Below, piece by piece: positions 59,441-64,000 of a stretch of DNA of 64,000 bases; the first letter of the stretch is position 1; every line of letters begins with the position of its first letter. This DNA comes from Turbatrix aceti. Its lineage: Eukaryota > Nematoda > Chromadorea > Rhabditida > Panagrolaimidae. The DNA lies in the NCBI GenBank assembly GCA_963969345.1, contig OZ017766.1, forward strand, positions 10,664,001 through 10,728,000. The letters run 5' to 3'. A program made the translations under genes and the position numbers. The notes beneath the pieces are model-generated. The model worked only from the letters and a program-made list of their open reading frames with translations. It was not told the origin of the DNA and made no database searches.

Positions 59441-61816
59441 AACTTTTGCGCCAGAGTCATTGGTATCGACCAAACTTTTAAACACCGACTTCGACTCCGG
59501 AGTTGGAGTCGAAAGGAGTCGACTCCAAAGTCGATAGGAATCGGAGTTGGCGTTACTGTGGTCGGATGATACGTCTGAAGTTTGCACGTATACAGTTTGG
59601 TACTACACGAACTCCTCAAAAACTATAAATCGAAAAAACTGATCACTACACGGTTAATCAATTTTGTTCCTGTTCCGTTTTATATATTTTGGACACTAAT
59701 ACGAGTTTTTTCGAGCATAATGATAAAATTGACGCTATTTTCTTATCATTATTGTGTTTTGATACAGAATGTGCCCTACAGATAATCCGGAACTTTTAAA
59801 TAAAATAATTTGCGGTTTTATGTGATATTTATACTAAAAATTGATCTTTTTTGCTCTGCTCCGGAGCTCTGATTAGGTGAAACAAACAGAAGAACGATTT
59901 TGCGACAACCAATGTTTTGTGTCCGTTGTGAGATACAATTAGTGCTATTTGATACAAAAAAATCTTAATTTTTTGACATAAAAAAAACGGCCAAATCCGA
60001 CATTGCATTTTGAATCATGATCAGTTATTTTTTCTGATAAAAATTTTCTATTAACTTTTTTTTCTCCAATTTTTTTTCTTGCGTACATTTTTTCCCAGTC
60101 TATTATTATTTTTCAAAAACTCTGGAAAAATATTTTTCAAAAGTCATAAGAAGCGACTTTTTCAAATGTACTACAAGAAGCGGACACCCCTTCGAGGATT
60201 TCTTCGTCAGGTGCACGCGCTTGGTTCTCTCACACCTCCATCGCCCTCCTAGCCGACGACGGTGGATCTGTCATGGCGGAGTGCGAATTTGTCTTGCCTT
60301 GCGCGGCGATGAACTCGGAGGGCATCGAGGGCGGATCTGACCTACATAAATAGTCGATGAAGCTCTGTTTTCAAAAACTTTTTTGTTTGTTATGCAATTA
60401 ATAAATTACCGGTCTACAGAAGTCAACCACAAAAGTTTTTTGTGTATGTATGTTATAAGTTGTATGTAAATATAGCACCCATATATATATATATATATAT
60501 ATATTATTATGCGCACCAATATATATGTATGTTATAGTATAATATATAATGTTATGCAAATAGCCGGATAGATCCGGCTATTTGCACATGTGAACATTAG
60601 TTAATGCATCTGATGATGACGATGAAAATAATATGTATTATGTGCTTGCCGTCAGTTTTCAATCGAAAATGCGGTCATTTATGCTTTGTGATTTGCTCGT
60701 GAATCTTTTGGGTAAGTGAAATTTTTTATTACATTTTTTTTCTTTAATCATGCATCTTTTTTTTAGTTTGGCATCTTTCATCGACGTCGGCAACTCTGAG
60801 ACTCACATGGCTGCCCAACAGTTTGTTGATAAATTTGTCTTTTGCTTTTCTCTTCGGTCGTTAATGCTGCTTATTTGCAATATGTATGTTTACAATATTA
60901 TGTATGTATAATGTTTTCAAATTTTGTTGATCTAAATAAAAAAATTCCTGACTGTTATTGTGAATCAACATCGCGCGGGGCAAAAAATGTTACCAGTTTT
61001 TGTCTTATCTTTGGCATTCGTCGTCAGCATAATCGATGTTATTGAACAAAAGAATGACAAATGACCTGAAAAACACATGTGTTTTCCTCTTTTTCTCCTG
61101 TTTGTCAAGGATGCCTGTGAGCACGGCAGCGTTCAAAAAATGCCACAGGAATTCCAAACAAAATCAGAAAATATGATAGGGTATTCAGATTTTTCAAAAA
61201 AAACAACTGCAAGTATTAATTGTTGAATTTTTTTGTCATAAAATAGGCTGTAGCATCCGTATATCGCTTGATGGACTGGACCCTACGGCACTTATCCTAT
61301 CCTTTTTACCGTTTTTTTTCTGCTTTCATTCCGTTTTTTTCTGCGTTCAATCATGCCTTTATTGTTTTTTAAATTCATTCCTTTATTTTTTTTCTTGGAC
61401 AACCACATCACAGCAAGTGGGAAAGACAATAATAAATTTTTTGAGCATAACAACAAAAAATTATGTAACAGTCTTGACTTAATTCAAATTAAAAAAATAT
61501 ATTTTTAAACAACATTAAAAAAATTAAAATTGTTTTGTATTTATTTAAGCATAAAAATAGACAAAAAAAGCAGAGAAACCGGTATTGTGCATTTTGGTGG
61601 AAAAAAACTGCGTTAGGTAATTTTATATGTAAATATTTAATTTTGTTTAATTTTTGGTAATTGCAAATTCAAAAAAATGGCAAGCGTGTTTTATAAAAAA
61701 TGCCCTGCGCATGATCACAAAATAATTTTTACAAAAATAAAAGATCTCAGTCAGCAGCCCAAAAAAACCTGTCTACATTGTGAACATCAAAATGTACCCA
61801 ACGAGGGGGAGGTAGG
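59440..61816. repeat. Solitary diverged array-type copy with empty sites
   Basis: Follows the order of the array: (gactcc)-rich block, core (landmark at 60164), microsatellite, perfect palindrome, spliced-looking segment, hAT 3' flank, glycosyltransferase 3' end. It lacks the inverted-repeat element (single target word at 59,461), lacks the non-LTR derivative (single target at 61282-61295) and lacks the about 480-bp segment between the two halves of R1 (join at about 59,938). It therefore looks ancestral in structure to the amplified units. Confidence 0.85.
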
Positions 61817-63972
61817 GTTTCAGATACGGTCCAATCCATGGCAACCAGAGAATGCAGTCGACAAGGTACCAGTAAACTCGGAATTGAAAACGGCCCCAGG
61901 AAAGCTTGAGCCAGCTGTGACGACCAATTTCAATCTCGCCCGCTTCCATTCGTCTTTGCGCCCGTGCAACGGCTTCGGGCTTGCACGTCCGACCGTCGGG
62001 TTCGGTAAAGTAAAATCCGAATTTGGCGAGTTCTTGTAGCTTTGAACGTCCATCGGTTTCGCAGTCGAGTTGCATGATTGAGGGGGCTTGTTTTTGGTCC
62101 GTGTACATCCATTCCCAGGAATGACCAATTCTAAAGGTTACAAATTGTTGATTAATTGGAATTTGTGAACAAAAAATTTGTAGTTGGAAAAAAAAATTAC
62201 GGATAGTCAGTCAAACGTTTGTTATCGTGCACGAACAATTTTATATTTTTGTTTTTATTTGTTTGTATTTGTTTAACGTTTTTTTTATTTTGTCGTTCGT
62301 AAAAAAACAAAAAAGAACGATAAAACAAACAAATTTTACTTTTTTTTGTTTGTTATAATTTAAAAAAATAAAAAAAAACGTTTTTTTATTTTCTGTTCGT
62401 TTGCATTTGTTTGCGAACGCGGTGAAAAATGTTCGCGTTCGTTCAATTTTTTAATTTAAATTTTCAACATTTCCGTGTTCGTGAACAACGAATAAACGAC
62501 AAAAATTTTTTTTCGGAACACACAGATTTTTACAAAAATTCGTATCAAAAATGGAAATTTCATCCGAAAATTACACGAAAAAAATTTACAGAATGAATTT
62601 TTTTCCAATTTTTTTTCTTCAAAAAAAACTCACTTGTGAGAGATAAATTTGCACTTTGGACTTCCCCAAGTGTGGCACTGATGAATCATGATTCCCATAT
62701 CCGGGGTATAAAAATGAGCCAGCTTTGCCGCGATAGCTTCAAAAAAGGCGAGTGTATCGTTGTTGGCTTTGACGAAGAAATTCGCTCCTGCAATATAAAT
62801 ATTTTTTTTTCACTTTTTTTCCAAAAAAAATGAAAAAAATCCTTGTTATAATCCTTCGAATCCCTGATTCCGGTTTTTTCCTCTGTTTGAACTCTAACCG
62901 CATGAACAACATGAACTTGTTCATGAACATGTGCAGATAAATGCTGAGTAAACAAACATTATCCCAGTTTTTCAGGTTCATGAGTTCGCGGAGGAGAGGG
63001 CAAATCTCAAATCCGGTACGTATGTAGTCATTTTATGCGAATCGTATCCCCGGGGATAATTATGAGTTCAAACTGGATACAACAAAATCAAAAAAAATTA
63101 ATCTGGCTACAAAACAGTTAAAATCCAGTTTTTTTTTTAAATTCGTTAAAAAAATACTGAAAATGAAAAAAATATTTGTACATATTTTTTTTCTAATTTC
63201 CAGTCAGGACCAAATTTAAAAATGTGATATGCCGCTCGGTTTTGCCCGATTTTTCAAAAAAAAATTTTTTTATTCAAATTCCGAAAAAAAAAATTTTGAC
63301 CGATTGAATATCCCATTTTTTGCGCCGTTCATTTTAAATTAAACAAACGCTTACCATTGACCCACTCAGCCCTCAGAGCGTCGTCATCGTCTCCGATTTG
63401 GTCAAAAAGTGCGTCAAAGTCGTCGTCGTTTTCGAGATGTTTGTCAAACAAACTTTCACGCCAGAAAGTATCTTGCTGCATCATCCAGAACGATTTTTGT
63501 CGTTTTAAAAGTGCAACTGCCAAATTGGCTCTCAGAAGGTAGATTAACTGATACGGGCCTTCGGCGAAGGAAAATGGCTTCTAAAAAAATTTAAATTTTC
63601 AAAATTCAAAAATATCTACAAAAAATATTCGTACGTATAAACTCGGAGTTGGCCAGTAGAATTGTCTAATATTCGGCCAGTGTTGTTTTAGGACATCCCG
63701 AGCCGTTGAATCAAGGGTCACAAAAACGAGCCTTTCATGGACTCCCGGATAAACAGCAGTGTTGCACAGAAAATTGAACGTCATATTGAGAGCGTGTTGA
63801 TTTAGAAGCAAAAAAGCCGGTGGTTTTGTGAATTCATCGTCTAACATTTGAATTAGGTTATTAAATTCTGTGGAATGTTCAATAGAATCAAGGGATACGG
63901 TATGGCTGTGCTGTTTGACGTAGAGCACAGCCGAGGTGCCTTTTTCGGTTTTTCTGAGCACAAATAATCCCA
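61773..63972 (-). CDS. Nucleotide-diphospho-sugar transferase domain protein, 5' end outside the window
   Basis: Four exons on the minus strand: 63635-63972, 63355-63580, 62634-62787 and 61773-62130. All junctions are GT-AG and in phase; an acceptor at 63973-63974 shows that more exons lie beyond the right edge. The order of motifs fits the Pfam nucleotide-diphospho-sugar transferase family (PF03407): a strand like RLVFVTLDSTARDVL, then GPYQLIYLLRANLAVALL, then QKSFWMMQQDTFWRESLF at the position of the D-x-D donor-binding segment, GANFFVKAN, and CHTWGS. Only the second Asp of D-x-D is kept; this QQD form may be a feature of the invertebrate subfamily (from memory). The C-terminus is Trp-rich and hydrophobic and ends ILMFTM. 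Such proteins usually act in the Golgi; the donor sugar cannot be told. The last 13 codons and the 3' untranslated region lie in sequence shared with the array; an AATAAA about 230 bases past the stop lies in hAT-derived DNA. Confidence 0.85.
62131..62633 (-). other. 503-bp intron with inverted gttcg/cgaac words
   Basis: Longest intron of the glycosyltransferase gene. Contains gttcgtttgcatttg-type words, also present near 3,480-3,560, and long A/T runs; probably holds a dispersed repeat. Confidence 0.6.
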
Positions 63973-64000
63973 CTGTAAACCAAAAAGCATATGTCGAGTA

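Noticed and set aside
61677..62039. 120-codon plus-strand frame starting MASVFYKKC with a C-x-x-C motif, suggesting a BED zinc finger
   Set aside because: It is antisense to the last glycosyltransferase exon and its 3' untranslated region. Array copies break it with a short insertion, and the minus-strand exon is far better supported.

Overview
This window looks like nuclear DNA of an invertebrate animal, most likely a protostome. Genes are split by short GT-AG introns (about 45-80 nt) in AT-rich DNA full of poly-A/poly-T runs. Two genes encode cytoplasmic intermediate filament (IF) proteins that combine a long, lamin-length coil 1B with a lamin tail domain, a combination known from protostomes. 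Nothing bacterial (operons, ribosome binding sites, CRISPR) is present. I cannot name the species.

Layout. (1) 0.66-6.75 kb: two tandem minus-strand IF genes from one duplication. Exons 1-5 are nearly identical; the last exon, encoding the tail, differs. (2) 6.75-15.15 kb: about 8 kb with no gene I can support, holding simple repeats and small palindromes. (3) 15.15-50.4 kb: a higher-order tandem array of about 35 kb. Fourteen units share a core and come in two types: R1 (2,410 bp) and R2 (2,357/2,358 bp). R1 carries a 348-bp inverted-repeat element. R2 carries a 653/654-bp deletion derivative of a non-LTR retrotransposon plus a copy of the 3' end of a gene located at 61.8 kb. One R1 unit also holds a young LTR retrotransposon (36,330-39,619). 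One unit is a recombinant between two retrotransposon insertions. A 200-N gap lies in the first R2 unit, and unit spacing shows it contains no missing sequence. (4) 50.4-53.66 kb: diverged edge of the array, with a decayed hAT transposase in minus orientation whose flanks match the array unit. (5) 53.95-54.06 kb: a relic of a third IF tail exon. (6) 54.9-57.36 kb: a possible small gene cut by a 1.94-kb foldback element whose arms carry a 48-bp minisatellite. (7) 57.7-59.06 kb: a five-exon plus-strand gene for an F-box-associated (FBA) domain protein. (8) 59.2-61.8 kb: a solitary diverged array unit. It keeps empty sites for both the inverted-repeat element and the retrotransposon, and it abuts (9) the 3' end of a minus-strand nucleotide-diphospho-sugar transferase gene (61.77 kb to beyond the right edge).

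How the parts relate. The host genes (IF pair, FBA protein, glycosyltransferase) have no obvious common pathway. The story is mainly one of genome dynamics. A hAT-derived sequence sits against the glycosyltransferase 3' end; a rearranged version carrying that gene end was hit by other transposons and amplified into a tandem array; the array was then homogenised, recombined and hit again. The units also contain a conserved GC-rich core, a perfect 32-bp palindrome (in the old copies) and a possible spliced 62-codon reading frame. Whether any of these works is unknown.
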